Shown here in pieces: positions 27,732 to 36,933 of a stretch of DNA of 64,000 nt. Position 1 is the stretch's first letter. Every line of letters starts with the position of its first letter. Where the stretch lies: assembly GCA_003170475.1 (NCBI GenBank), contig PMZI01000026.1, positions 127,173 to 191,172 on the forward strand, in the 5' to 3' direction. A program made the translations under genes and the position numbers. Under the pieces are notes generated by a model. That model ran no database searches, was not told the DNA's origin, and worked only from the letters and a program-made list of their open reading frames with translations. The DNA is from Ignavibacteriota bacterium (GTDB taxonomy: Bacteria; Bacteroidota; Ignavibacteria; UBA10030).

Positions 27732-28889
27732 ATGAACAACAGAAAAAAGGTTTTTGTCACGGGCTGTTTCGATATGCTCCACAGTGGACATGTTGCATTC
27801 CTCATGGAGGCAGCAAGCCACGGTGATGTGTATGTGGGGATAGGGTCGGATGAAACTGTTCACAAGCTCAAGGGTCGTTTCCCGGTCAACAATCAGACTG
27901 AGAGGCGATTCATGCTTGAAGCTCTGCGCTGCATTACTCGTTGCACTGTCAACGCTGGGTCCGGCATCCTGGATTTTGTTGACAATCCTGATGCCCTTGA
28001 CGCCGACATTCTGTTTGTGAACGAAGATGGGAGCAGTCCCGAGAAAGAGGATTATTGCCGTAAACACGGACTCGAGTATGTGGTAAGCAAACGCGTGCCG
28101 CATGGAAATTTGCCTGTCCGCACGACGACGGCACTTCGGACGGAATGTAATATTCCGTTCCGAATCGACCTGGCAGGGGGTTGGCTCGATCAACCATTTG
28201 TTTCGAGATACTGCGCCGGCTCAGTCCTGACCATTTCGATCGAGCCTACGATTGATTTCAACGACAGGAGCGGAATGGCGTCGAGCACGAGGCGCAAAGC
28301 GATCGAGTTGTGGCACTCAGATATCCCATCAGGTGACAAAGAGAGACTTGCCAAAACGCTTTTCAGCTATGACAATCCGCCGGGAACTGAGGTTATTTCC
28401 GGATCTCAGGATGCGCTCGGAATCGTTCTTCCGGGCTTGAACAGGCTCGACTACCGCGGCGAGTACTGGCCGCGCACAATCGATTCGGTCTTTGAGGAAT
28501 CGATTCTCCGGTTTTTGGAAGACCATCTCTTTCTTGTAACTCTGGGACCTCGCACGAGTGCGTTTTCCGTTCTTGAAGGAACGCGGATCGATACCTCTGG
28601 CGCGGAGCGGTTGGCTGAAGCGGCAGACGAATGCTGGAAAGCCATCATTTCAAAGAATCTGGCGGCGTTTGGTGCTGCATTCACTGAATCATTCGACGCG
28701 CAGGCGGCAATGTTTCCGAATATGGTTGATGAGGGCATCCGAAACATCATCGAACGCTACAGAACGAGAGCACAGGGCTGGAAACTGTCGGGTGCGGGAG
28801 GCGGTGGGTATCTCATTTTGGTCTCAGACAAGGAAATAGCAAATACGATTCGGATTAAGATCCGTCGATCAGTGTCAATCGACGGATGA
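27732..28889 (+). CDS. Fused HxGH nucleotidyltransferase and GHMP sugar kinase
   Basis: A 385-residue cytoplasmic two-domain protein. Residues 5-130 are a cytidylyl/adenylyltransferase-like Rossmann domain with the HxGH nucleotide-binding motif at H17-H20 (FDMLHSGH). Residues 138-385 are a GHMP kinase domain: IPFRIDLAGGWLDQP at 141-155, ISGSQDALG at 222-230 and KLSGAGGGGYLILVS near the end, closest in style to fucokinase/HddA-type kinases. A protein that phosphorylates a sugar and then activates it with a nucleotide is the simplest reading, similar in logic to HldE but with a different kinase fold. Next to a fucose-type mutarotase and fucosidases, a deoxy sugar is a likely substrate. Product and nucleotide are unknown. 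Confidence 0.85.
   Translation: MNNRKKVFVTGCFDMLHSGHVAFLMEAASHGDVYVGIGSDETVHKLKGRFPVNNQTERRFMLEALRCITRCTVNAGSGILDFVDNPDALDADILFVNEDGSSPEKEDYCRKHGLEYVVSKRVPHGNLPVRTTTALRTECNIPFRIDLAGGWLDQPFVSRYCAGSVLTISIEPTIDFNDRSGMASSTRRKAIELWHSDIPSGDKERLAKTLFSYDNPPGTEVISGSQDALGIVLPGLNRLDYRGEYWPRTIDSVFEESILRFLEDHLFLVTLGPRTSAFSVLEGTRIDTSGAERLAEAADECWKAIISKNLAAFGAAFTESFDAQAAMFPNMVDEGIRNIIERYRTRAQGWKLSGAGGGGYLILVSDKEIANTIRIKIRRSVSIDG
28860..28887 (+). terminator. Perfect hairpin overlapping a stop codon
   Basis: ATCCGTCGAT (28860-28869) and ATCGACGGAT (28878-28887) form a perfect 10-bp stem with loop CAGTGTCA; the second arm runs into the stop codon of the kinase fusion. There is no T-run after it, so it may be a transcript-stabilising or pausing structure rather than a true terminator. 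Confidence 0.5.
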
Positions 28890-28944
28890 GCAGTCAGGCG
28901 ATGAATGTGACACTATGTGAAGTTTCATACCTGGGAGAGCAGCA

Positions 28945-29286
28945 ATGAAAAAACGATACTGCCTTACGCTGGATCTCAAGAACGATCCCGAACTGATTAG
29001 CCAATACAAGTACTGGCATGAGCCCGGGAATATTTGGCCGGAGATTCCACGTGGTATCCGGGAGTCAGGATTGGATGAGATGGAGATCTATCTGCGGGGG
29101 ACACGGATGTTCATGATCGTCGAAGCGGACGAGTCCGTCGACTTCGACTTAGCCATGAAGAAGATGTCCGCTTTCCCGCGGCAGCCCGAGTGGGCCGCGT
29201 TTGTGGCCAGGTTCCAGCAGCAATTGCCCGATGCCAAGGGGGATGAAAAGTGGATGATGATGGAACGGGTGTTCAAGCTTTCCTAG
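28945..29286 (+). CDS. L-rhamnose mutarotase family protein (probable L-fucose/L-rhamnose mutarotase)
   Basis: A 113-residue cytoplasmic protein of the RhaM/DUF718 family, interconverting alpha and beta anomers of a 6-deoxy-L-sugar. YCLTLDLKNDPELISQYKYWH at the start and IYLRGTRMFMIVEAD are characteristic, with the conserved His in the YKYWHEPGN region. Members of this family in L-fucose gene clusters act on fucose, and the two fucosidase genes upstream favour that here. A ribosome site (GGGAGAGCAGC) precedes ATG. The hairpin repeat follows 10 bases after the stop codon. Confidence 0.9.
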   Translation: MKKRYCLTLDLKNDPELISQYKYWHEPGNIWPEIPRGIRESGLDEMEIYLRGTRMFMIVEADESVDFDLAMKKMSAFPRQPEWAAFVARFQQQLPDAKGDEKWMMMERVFKLS

Positions 29287-29295
29287 CAGTACGCA

Positions 29296-29343
29296 GAAGT
29301 CCGGCTTCTCAAAGGCTCATTCTAAAAGAAGTCGGGCCACTTC
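29296..29343. repeat. Intergenic hairpin repeat, copy 1
   Basis: GTCCGGCTTCT (29299-29309) pairs with AGAAGTCGGGC (29327-29337) around a 17-base loop, 11 bp with two G-T wobbles; flanking GAA and TTC extend it after a 3-base bulge. It begins 10 bases after the mutarotase stop. A related copy, same arm length and same loop length, lies at 41259-41298, also just after a stop codon. Confidence 0.6.
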
Positions 29344-29382
29344 CGTTGTTCATCGATTCTCTGGAGTGAAGGAATGGTGATC

Positions 29383-31905
29383 ATGCAACCGAAACCTCTC
29401 TATCCAATTCTCGTTGCGGTCGTTCTTCTTTCCATGACAGCCGCCTTTGCACAAAACCTTGAACGGTACAAAGATCCGAAGACACCAGTCGAAGAGCGTG
29501 TCAGTGATCTTCTGTCCAAGATGACCATCGAGGAGAAGATTGACATGCTAGGAGGAGTGGAGAGCTTCTACATCCGTCCAAGCGAACGACTAGGCATTCC
29601 GAAGATCAAAATGGCTGATGGGCCGCTCGGGGTTCGCAACTACGGCAAAGCTACCGCCTTCCCTGCCGGAATTGCCTTTGCTGCATCCTGGAACAAAGAG
29701 CTCGCCCAGCGTTACGGAGAAGCGGTTGGAAAAGAAGCGCGGTCCAAAGGCGTCCATATCATGCTCTCTCCGGGCGTCAACATCTATCGAGCTCCGATGT
29801 GTGGGCGCAATTTTGAGTACTACGGGGAGGATCCCTATCTCGCCAGCAGAATGGTGGTAGCGTACATCAACGGAGTTCAGAGCCAGGGGGTCGTCGCAAC
29901 GGTGAAACACTATGCTGTCAACAACCAGGAATATGATCGGCACACCGTCAGCTCGGATTTGGATGAGCGGACACTGCGGGAGATCTATCTCCCCACGTTT
30001 AGAGCTGCTGTGGAAGAAGCACATGTTGGTGCCGTCATGAATGCCTACAATCTTGTGAACGGGGTTCATTGTTCGCAGAATGAACATCTCCTGAAAGAAA
30101 TACTGAAAGGCGATTGGAAATTCGACGGCATGCTGATGTCGGATTGGGGTTCAACGTATGACGGAGTGGCTGCGGCGAATGCCGGACTCGATCTCGAGAT
30201 GCCCTCGGGGGCATACATGAATCGCGATACACTTCTCCCGGCGATCAAGTCGGGCAAATTGAGCGTCGCAACCATCGACGACAAGGTTCGCAGAATGCTT
30301 CGCGTCATGTTCCGATTTGGGTTCTTCGATCGCGAGCAACTTGACTCGTCGCAACCGCTCTACAATCCAGAATCTCGTTTGGTGGCCTTGCAGGCAGCGC
30401 GGGAAGGCATTGTGCTGCTGAAGAATAGAGACAACATTCTTCCTCTTGACAGGACAAAGATACACTCGATCGCCGTCGTTGGACCAACGGCCCATCCGAC
30501 GGTCACTGGTGCAGGGGGCAGTTCTCAAGTGCGACCGTTTCGATCTGTTTCGTTCCTTGACGGAATCACCTCTGTGTCCGGAGAGCACATCAACGTGCTC
30601 TACAGCCCGGGTGTCACCAATGACGTCGGATTGCTTTTCGAGAGCTCGGAGTTCCTCAGTCCTTTGCCGGGGAAAGAGTCTGTTCGCGGTCTGAAGGGCG
30701 AGTATTTCGCCAATCGAGATCTGTCAGGATCTCCCGCCATGACTCGAGTCGATCAACACATACGATTTGATTGGGGGGAGTCCGCGCCGGCATCAGGCTT
30801 CCCACCAGATGATTTTTCGATCCGCTGGACGGGGAAGATTCGTGTGGATTCTGATGGCGAATATCAGTTTTTTGTCCAGGGTGACGATGGCTTCCGGCTC
30901 TTTTTGAATGGGGAGAAGATCATCGACGAATGGCGGGTGCAGGCTGCGACATTGAAAGAGGCAAGACTTTCTTTAAAGGGGGGTACGCTCGCTGACATCA
31001 AGCTGGAATACTATGAACATACAGGCAATGCGCAGGTTTCTCTTGGCTGGTCGAAAGCAATCTCGCCGAAAGATGCTGAAGCCGTCAGACTAGCTGCTCG
31101 GAGCGATGTTGCCGTAGTCTGCGTGGGCTTTGACGCAACGACAGAGGGAGAAGGATTTGACAGGACCTTCGCCCTTTCGAAAAAACAACAGGAATTGATC
31201 AAAGAAGTGGCTAAGGTCAATGGGAAAACGATCGTCGTCCTTACGGCTGGTGGAAATGTCGCGATGTCGGATTGGCTTGATGACGTGTCCGGCCTTCTCC
31301 ATGCGTGGTATCCGGGCCAGGAGGGTGGGACGGCGCTGGCGGAAATTCTCTTTGGGGATGTCAGTCCATCCGGCAAACTGCCCGCAACGTTTGAGAAGCG
31401 ATGGGAAGACAACGCGGTTTTCAACTCGTACTCTGCAGTCGACAAGAAGATTGCCTTCAAAGAAGGGGTCTTCGTGGGCTACAGGCATTTCGATGCGAAA
31501 AACATCGAGCCGCGATTCCCGTTTGGTTACGGACTCTCGTATACCACCTTCGACTACAAGAATCTCATGGTGACGCCGACGTCGATTGCTCAGGAGCCAA
31601 AGGTTAGCGTAGAATTTGAAGTCACAAACTCGGGAGGGCGCGAAGGGGCGGAAGTTGCGCAAATCTATGTGGGGGAGCTCGACCCCGGCGTGGCTCGACC
31701 TGTGAAAGAGCTGAAAGGCTTCGAAAAAATCTGGTTGAAACCCGGCGAAACTAAGAAGGTCTCAGTAGTTTTGGGCAAAGACGCTTTTGCCTACTATGAT
31801 GTTGGGAAGAAACAATGGTCTGTCAAGCCGGGGAAATTTGAAATCAGCGTAGCGAGTTCATCGAGGCTCGTACGGTGCAGCAAGCAGATCACGCTATCGG
31901 AGTAG
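29383..31905 (+). CDS. GH3 beta-glycosidase with inserted PA14 domain (first)
   Basis: An 840-residue secreted enzyme. ATG at 29383 is chosen because AAGGA lies 9 bases upstream; ATG at 29374 would abut the ribosome site. A signal peptide (LVAVVLLSMTAAFAQ) precedes the GH3 N-terminal barrel with nucleophile D254 in LMSDWGSTYDG, the GH3 C-terminal domain, an inserted PA14 module (about 430-560, with FFVQGDDGFRLFLNGE) and a fibronectin-III-like end. GH3 includes beta-glucosidases, beta-xylosidases and N-acetylglucosaminidases; the PA14-inserted type is mostly beta-glucosidase-like. Linkage cannot be told from sequence alone. It lies after the mutarotase and before the M24 peptidase. Confidence 0.92.
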   Translation: MQPKPLYPILVAVVLLSMTAAFAQNLERYKDPKTPVEERVSDLLSKMTIEEKIDMLGGVESFYIRPSERLGIPKIKMADGPLGVRNYGKATAFPAGIAFAASWNKELAQRYGEAVGKEARSKGVHIMLSPGVNIYRAPMCGRNFEYYGEDPYLASRMVVAYINGVQSQGVVATVKHYAVNNQEYDRHTVSSDLDERTLREIYLPTFRAAVEEAHVGAVMNAYNLVNGVHCSQNEHLLKEILKGDWKFDGMLMSDWGSTYDGVAAANAGLDLEMPSGAYMNRDTLLPAIKSGKLSVATIDDKVRRMLRVMFRFGFFDREQLDSSQPLYNPESRLVALQAAREGIVLLKNRDNILPLDRTKIHSIAVVGPTAHPTVTGAGGSSQVRPFRSVSFLDGITSVSGEHINVLYSPGVTNDVGLLFESSEFLSPLPGKESVRGLKGEYFANRDLSGSPAMTRVDQHIRFDWGESAPASGFPPDDFSIRWTGKIRVDSDGEYQFFVQGDDGFRLFLNGEKIIDEWRVQAATLKEARLSLKGGTLADIKLEYYEHTGNAQVSLGWSKAISPKDAEAVRLAARSDVAVVCVGFDATTEGEGFDRTFALSKKQQELIKEVAKVNGKTIVVLTAGGNVAMSDWLDDVSGLLHAWYPGQEGGTALAEILFGDVSPSGKLPATFEKRWEDNAVFNSYSAVDKKIAFKEGVFVGYRHFDAKNIEPRFPFGYGLSYTTFDYKNLMVTPTSIAQEPKVSVEFEVTNSGGREGAEVAQIYVGELDPGVARPVKELKGFEKIWLKPGETKKVSVVLGKDAFAYYDVGKKQWSVKPGKFEISVASSSRLVRCSKQITLSE

Positions 31906-31970
31906 GAACAAGAATTCCGTTTACGAACGTAGAGGCTTTCACATTTCTCATCACTCAGAGGAGCGACACA

Positions 31971-33230
31971 ATGATTTCACGGCGCAGTTTTCTCAAGGTC
32001 GGCGGGCTCTCAATCTCAACCGCTGGATTCGTAAGCGAGATACTTACAGGCTCGGCATTTGCTCAGGATGCGAATCTTCAGAACATGGTTTCGGGCGTGA
32101 AGCCGATGGCTCCAGAGGATTATGAGGAGCGGTTGGAGCAGGCGAGAAAAATCATGGCCAAGAATAAGATGGATGCTTTGTTCGTGAGCGGCGGCTCGGA
32201 TCTCGGGTACTTCACGAATGTGAACTGGTTCCTCAGTGAACGGACCTTCGGTGCCCTCATCAATCGGAAGGGAAAGACAATCTGGGTGTGGCCGTCATTT
32301 GAGGCGGAGAGCGCACGGGAAATGATCCCCAAGGATCAGGAACTGCGACCGTGGGAAGAACATGAGAATCCTTTCAAGCTTATCGGTGGCGTCATGAAGG
32401 ATTTGGGGGTTCCCAATGGCAGACTTGGAATCGCCCCTGTGACGAGAAGTTTCATCGTCTTTGGCTTGCGCAAAGATGTTCCGGAGATTGAACTTGTCAA
32501 CGGAGCCGTGGTAACAGAAGGATGCAGAGGAATAAAGTCCCCGAAGGAAATCGGGTACATGGATCTCGCCAACAAAATCACGAAGCTCGCCTACAGGGAG
32601 GGATTCAAACAGCTGAAAGAAGGGATGACCCCGCGGGATCTCTCGAACGTGATCAGCACAGCTCATCAACAGATGGGTGTGAGAGGCAATGGCGGACCCC
32701 AGTTTGGTCCAAGCACTGCATTCCCTCATGGTTCACGGATTCCCCGCACACTTCACGATGGAGATGTTGTCATGGTGGATGGTGGTTGCAGTGTTGAAGG
32801 ATATCAATCAGACGTTACGCGAACGATCGTCTACGGCAAACCCTCAGACAAACAGAAATTGGTCTGGGACATCGTGAAACGCGCTCAGACGGCTGCGTTG
32901 AAGACGGCGCGACCCGGTGTACCTTGCGAGGATGTCGATCATGCCGCAAGGAAGGTCATCGAAGATGCGGGTTACGGGCCGGGATACAAGTACTTCAGTC
33001 ATAGGTTGGGTCATGGCATTGGAATGGATGGTCATGAATTCCCCTACCTCGTGAAAGAGAACAAGCTCAAACTGCAACCTGGGATGACATTCAGTGATGA
33101 GCCCGGAATCTACATTTATGGAGAATTCGGGATGCGTCACGAGGATTGCTTCGTTGTGACCGACGACGGGGCCCGTTTTCTTGGTGGCATGGAAACTACA
33201 GCCATTGACAAGCCGTTCGGCGAGGCGTAG
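31971..33230 (+). CDS. M24 family metallopeptidase (Xaa-Pro aminopeptidase-like), Tat-exported
   Basis: A 419-residue protein with a twin-arginine leader (SRRSFLKVGGLSISTAGFV, ending AFAQ). The creatinase-like N-terminal domain is followed by the pita-bread domain with the full dinuclear metal set D270, D281, H348, E377, E391. It probably removes N-terminal residues next to proline, or cleaves another amide bond, as several M24 relatives act on creatine-like molecules. ATG at 31971 is chosen over the longer frame at 31875 because of the GAGGAG site and the leader. Placement among glycosidases fits degradation of glycoprotein-derived peptides. Confidence 0.88.
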   Translation: MISRRSFLKVGGLSISTAGFVSEILTGSAFAQDANLQNMVSGVKPMAPEDYEERLEQARKIMAKNKMDALFVSGGSDLGYFTNVNWFLSERTFGALINRKGKTIWVWPSFEAESAREMIPKDQELRPWEEHENPFKLIGGVMKDLGVPNGRLGIAPVTRSFIVFGLRKDVPEIELVNGAVVTEGCRGIKSPKEIGYMDLANKITKLAYREGFKQLKEGMTPRDLSNVISTAHQQMGVRGNGGPQFGPSTAFPHGSRIPRTLHDGDVVMVDGGCSVEGYQSDVTRTIVYGKPSDKQKLVWDIVKRAQTAALKTARPGVPCEDVDHAARKVIEDAGYGPGYKYFSHRLGHGIGMDGHEFPYLVKENKLKLQPGMTFSDEPGIYIYGEFGMRHEDCFVVTDDGARFLGGMETTAIDKPFGEA

Positions 33231-33362
33231 ATCCGCCGTATCTTCTGGAAAATGAAGATCTTAGACAGTATCTTCAGTTACTTTACTAGGTTACTGACGT
33301 TGCGTTCTTCCGCGTCATCCACGTGTTGCAGGTTCTCACTGGTATCGAAAGGTGTCCCTGGC

Positions 33363-36152
33363 ATGAAGCCCTCTTTGAATCGCTTCTTGTTACGCATTGT
33401 CCTGTGTTCGATCTTGATCGGATCTTTGATCGACGTCTTTGCACAACCACAGCTCATCCAAAAGCAGAAGGCTAGCCCAAAGACGGAGCTGATGATTGAG
33501 AATCAACAGGTGCGGTGCACGGTGCAGGTGCAGGGAAATCAGTTACTGTCAGACAAACTGGAGGTCCGATCGTCGTGGGCTCAGACAGTTGGAGGTTCGG
33601 TGGCGGGCGTGGAAACAGACGCCGATTTCGCCGTCGATCTGATGTACACGGATTGGGACGCTCCCGGCAAATCGAACTGTGCAGACAATCTGGTGACCTT
33701 CACGAAAAAGAACTTCGCCTTTCAGCGCCAGGAAATTCTGGAGAGTGCGGGAGGTGCGAAAGAGCTTGTCCTTTACTTTGGCGGCGTTGACCACCTGATT
33801 CAACTCATGGTGACCTACCGCCTCGAGCCATCCTGGTTCTACGTCAAGAGGAATATCGCTTTGTGTGATACGGCCGGCAATGGTCATCTTGTCCGTTTCT
33901 TCGTGCCTCGCGCGGGAGAAATCAAGGGAGTAACGAAGGTAGTGAAGGCGGGGGGCTTTGGTCAGCCTATCGCCGTGCTTTTGAAAACCGGAGGTGCTTT
34001 CTTTGGAACAGAATATCCCGCCGCTGACAATAAGCTCGAGCCGAAGGCAAAAGGAATCCACACCATCCGTTGCAGTGCAGAACTCGGCGACCGGATTCCA
34101 AAGTCATGGTTGAGAAGCGACTGGGTGGTGGAGGGCGTGACTCCTGACACCTATGTCAAACTCTGGTTCGACAAGTATGTCAACGATATCCGTGTGGCGC
34201 GACTACGGTCCTATTCTCTCTACAATACTTGGTACGATCTTCGTTCGCCGGAATATCCCCGATGGCCAAAAGAAAACGTGATGAGTGAGCAGACCGGTTT
34301 CAAGATGGCGGACATTCTTCGCCGTAACATGATCGAGAAGCACAACATCCAGCTCGACGCGTTCGTCCTCGACGACGGATGGGATGTGTACAAGAGCGAC
34401 TGGGTTCTTCGGAAGGAACAGTGGCCAAACGGATTGAAGCCATTGTCGGATGATCTCAAGAAGACGAACACGAGTCTCGGGATGTGGATTGGTCCGACGG
34501 GGGGATATTCGTTTCGCAGACAAAGGCTTGGGTTCATGAAAGAACATGGGTATGAGATCGTCAATGATATGTTGTGTGTCGGAGGGAAGAAATACAGCGC
34601 TTTGCTCAAAGAACGGATTGCAGATTTCGTGGAGAACAATGGCGTCGGATATTTCAAATGGGATGGGATCCAGTTCTCATGCAGCGAGCCGGATCATGGT
34701 CATCCTATCGATGTCTATTCACGGAGAGCAATTCTCCAATCGGTCGAAGATATGTGCAAGACTGCCCGAGATCGCAACCCGAATATGTTCCTCAATATCA
34801 GCTCAGGGACGTGGATGAGTCCGTGGTGGGTGAAGTACGCAAATACGATCTGGATGCAGGGAGCAGACTACGGATTCGCCGACGTGCCGTCGATCAGCAT
34901 GCGTGATGGGGCGATCACCTATCGTGACTTCGTCTTGTATGAGGATTGGAAGCTCAAGGGGCTCTGGTTCCCCATTGCAAACCTGATGACTCACGGGATC
35001 ATCAAAGGCAAAAGCGAATCGGTCGGGACGTATGCTGAGCCGATCGACAAGTTCACCGACGATGTACTTCTCTATTTTGCCCGCGGTGTGGCGATGTATG
35101 AGCTCTACATCTCACCAGATATTCTCTCCGATGGAGAGTGGACATCCATTTCGCGCTCAATGGCATGGGCACGAAAGAACTTTGATCTTCTGATGCATAC
35201 GGAGCTGATTGGCGGAAATCCGCTCAAAGGTGAGGCGTACGGATATGTTCATTTCAGCGGAAAGAGGGGGATTATTGCTGCTCGAAATCCCGTCATCGAA
35301 GATGCGAAGTTGACGGTTGCCCTCGAGGCGGCACTTGGCCTGGATCCGAAAGCTTCTTCGCTTGTTCTCCAACGTCTCTATCCTACTCGCTGGACCTCTC
35401 CGAAACTCTATAAGACAGGCGATGTCATCACTCTTCCCTTAGACGGTTTTGAGATGGCGGTCTATGAAGTCTTCCCGGTCTCGGACGCATGCGAGCCTTT
35501 GCTGGCAGGCGTTGTTTTTGACGTCGTGGGGCAATCCGGCATATCATGGAAACTCTCTCTTCACAGTCCATCGGCTGAGGTGAAGGTCTTGAATCCGAGC
35601 GTCTTGATATCAAGTGCAGAAACTTCGCAAGCGCTGCAGAAACTGATAGCCGAGGTCAAAAACGGTCCGGTGACTGAGCTGGTGAAAGGGAGCAAAGTTC
35701 TTGCCGCGACGGATGAGAAGAATGGCCTCGAAGTAAACTTGACGGTGGGAGAAAGCGCGATCGATGGAATGATCGCCGTCCTTCTGGCACAGGATACCGC
35801 CACGGAAAAGAAAGTCGGGATCAAGGTGACCGCACAGATCGATGGTCAGGATGCAAAGGTCTCCACGGAATTTCAGGAAGGGAAATCGCAGTGGTACAAA
35901 GTCGCGATTACTGCAGGCAAGCATAGAGTGACGTTCCATGTGAGCCCAGCCAAGGACAGCTTGACCTGGTCAGGCAAAGCAACCGCATGGTTTGTTTCCA
36001 GGCAAAAGCAGAATTCGGTGGCAATCGAACTGACACTCAATCAGGCTCCCACTGAGCGGCTATTGCCGCCAACCGTATGGCCCGCAGGCGAGGTACGCAA
36101 AAACATCAAACTTGGAGAGGCTTTGCTCATGGCAAAGGGTGTGAAGAACTAG
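33363..36152 (+). CDS. GH36-like alpha-galactosidase, secreted
   Basis: A 929-residue exported protein. ATG at 33363, after AAGGTG, opens a signal peptide (FLLRIVLCSILIGSLIDVFAQ); the frame extends to 33252 but without a ribosome site. After an N-terminal beta-sandwich comes a clan GH-D barrel: DAFVLDDGWDVY, the putative nucleophile D434 in YFKWDGIQF and a probable acid/base in the SMRDGAITYRD region. About 250 residues of C-terminal beta domains follow and may bind glycan. Alpha-galactosidase or alpha-N-acetylgalactosaminidase activity is likely, but the family is wide. The aldolase gene begins 1 base after its stop, pointing to co-transcription. Confidence 0.78.
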   Translation: MKPSLNRFLLRIVLCSILIGSLIDVFAQPQLIQKQKASPKTELMIENQQVRCTVQVQGNQLLSDKLEVRSSWAQTVGGSVAGVETDADFAVDLMYTDWDAPGKSNCADNLVTFTKKNFAFQRQEILESAGGAKELVLYFGGVDHLIQLMVTYRLEPSWFYVKRNIALCDTAGNGHLVRFFVPRAGEIKGVTKVVKAGGFGQPIAVLLKTGGAFFGTEYPAADNKLEPKAKGIHTIRCSAELGDRIPKSWLRSDWVVEGVTPDTYVKLWFDKYVNDIRVARLRSYSLYNTWYDLRSPEYPRWPKENVMSEQTGFKMADILRRNMIEKHNIQLDAFVLDDGWDVYKSDWVLRKEQWPNGLKPLSDDLKKTNTSLGMWIGPTGGYSFRRQRLGFMKEHGYEIVNDMLCVGGKKYSALLKERIADFVENNGVGYFKWDGIQFSCSEPDHGHPIDVYSRRAILQSVEDMCKTARDRNPNMFLNISSGTWMSPWWVKYANTIWMQGADYGFADVPSISMRDGAITYRDFVLYEDWKLKGLWFPIANLMTHGIIKGKSESVGTYAEPIDKFTDDVLLYFARGVAMYELYISPDILSDGEWTSISRSMAWARKNFDLLMHTELIGGNPLKGEAYGYVHFSGKRGIIAARNPVIEDAKLTVALEAALGLDPKASSLVLQRLYPTRWTSPKLYKTGDVITLPLDGFEMAVYEVFPVSDACEPLLAGVVFDVVGQSGISWKLSLHSPSAEVKVLNPSVLISSAETSQALQKLIAEVKNGPVTELVKGSKVLAATDEKNGLEVNLTVGESAIDGMIAVLLAQDTATEKKVGIKVTAQIDGQDAKVSTEFQEGKSQWYKVAITAGKHRVTFHVSPAKDSLTWSGKATAWFVSRQKQNSVAIELTLNQAPTERLLPPTVWPAGEVRKNIKLGEALLMAKGVKN

Positions 36153-36153
36153 G

Positions 36154-36915
36154 ATGGACAACCTCGCTCAGAAACGGGACGCCCTCATGAAGCTTTCTCA
36201 TGAACTTGGTCGCGAAGATCGGGGTTGGGCAATTCTTGGAGAGGGGAACACCTCTATCCGCGTTGACCCGGAGACCTTCCTCGTCAAGGCGAGCGGCTGC
36301 AATCTGGGGACGCTCTCCACAGACGATCTCGTGGCGTGCAGAACACTACCGCTGGTGAGCTTTCTCGAGAGGAAGAATGCTTCAGACCAGGAGGTGGACG
36401 CCGCTCTCTACGCGTGTCGGACGGATGAGCATGCCAAGAAACCTTCCGTCGAGACGCTGTTTCACGCATATCTGCTGAGTCTCCCCGGCATCGAATTTGT
36501 CGGTCATACGCACGCTCCTGCAGTCAATCAGATTCTCTGCTCGCCGCGCGCGAAGGAGTTTGCTCAGAAGAGAATATTTCCGGACGAAGTTGTCTGCTGC
36601 GGCAGCGAATCACTGTATATTCCCTACACCGATCCCGGGCTGAAGCTGGCACGGGCGATTCGATCGGGCACCAGTGCATATTATAAAAGTAACAGAATCT
36701 TTCCCCGGGTCATCGTTTTGCAGAATCATGGGATCATCACCATCGGAGCAACTGCGAACTCTGTGCTGGCGGCGATGATGATGGCGGAGAAAGCTGCGTC
36801 GATTTGGATTGGCGCGACTCTGTTCGGAGGACCGAGGTTCATGAGCAAGGCCCAGGTTCATCGAATTGCATCGCGACGAGACGAAGAGGTGCGTAAACGT
36901 GAGATGAAACTCTAA
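36154..36915 (+). CDS. Class II aldolase/adducin family protein
   Basis: A 253-residue cytoplasmic aldolase of the L-fuculose/L-rhamnulose-1-phosphate and L-ribulose-5-phosphate epimerase fold. The zinc-binding histidines are H118 and H120 (GHTHAPA) and H192 (QNHGI); E100 in PSVETLFH is the catalytic acid. It could cleave fuculose-1-phosphate to dihydroxyacetone phosphate and lactaldehyde. It sits immediately before a second, larger aldolase fused to a dehydrogenase, so the two may handle different sugars or different steps; the exact substrate is not shown by the sequence. Only 18 bases separate its stop from the next gene's start. Confidence 0.88.
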   Translation: MDNLAQKRDALMKLSHELGREDRGWAILGEGNTSIRVDPETFLVKASGCNLGTLSTDDLVACRTLPLVSFLERKNASDQEVDAALYACRTDEHAKKPSVETLFHAYLLSLPGIEFVGHTHAPAVNQILCSPRAKEFAQKRIFPDEVVCCGSESLYIPYTDPGLKLARAIRSGTSAYYKSNRIFPRVIVLQNHGIITIGATANSVLAAMMMAEKAASIWIGATLFGGPRFMSKAQVHRIASRRDEEVRKREMKL

Positions 36916-36933
36916 CGAGTGAGGGAGGATATT

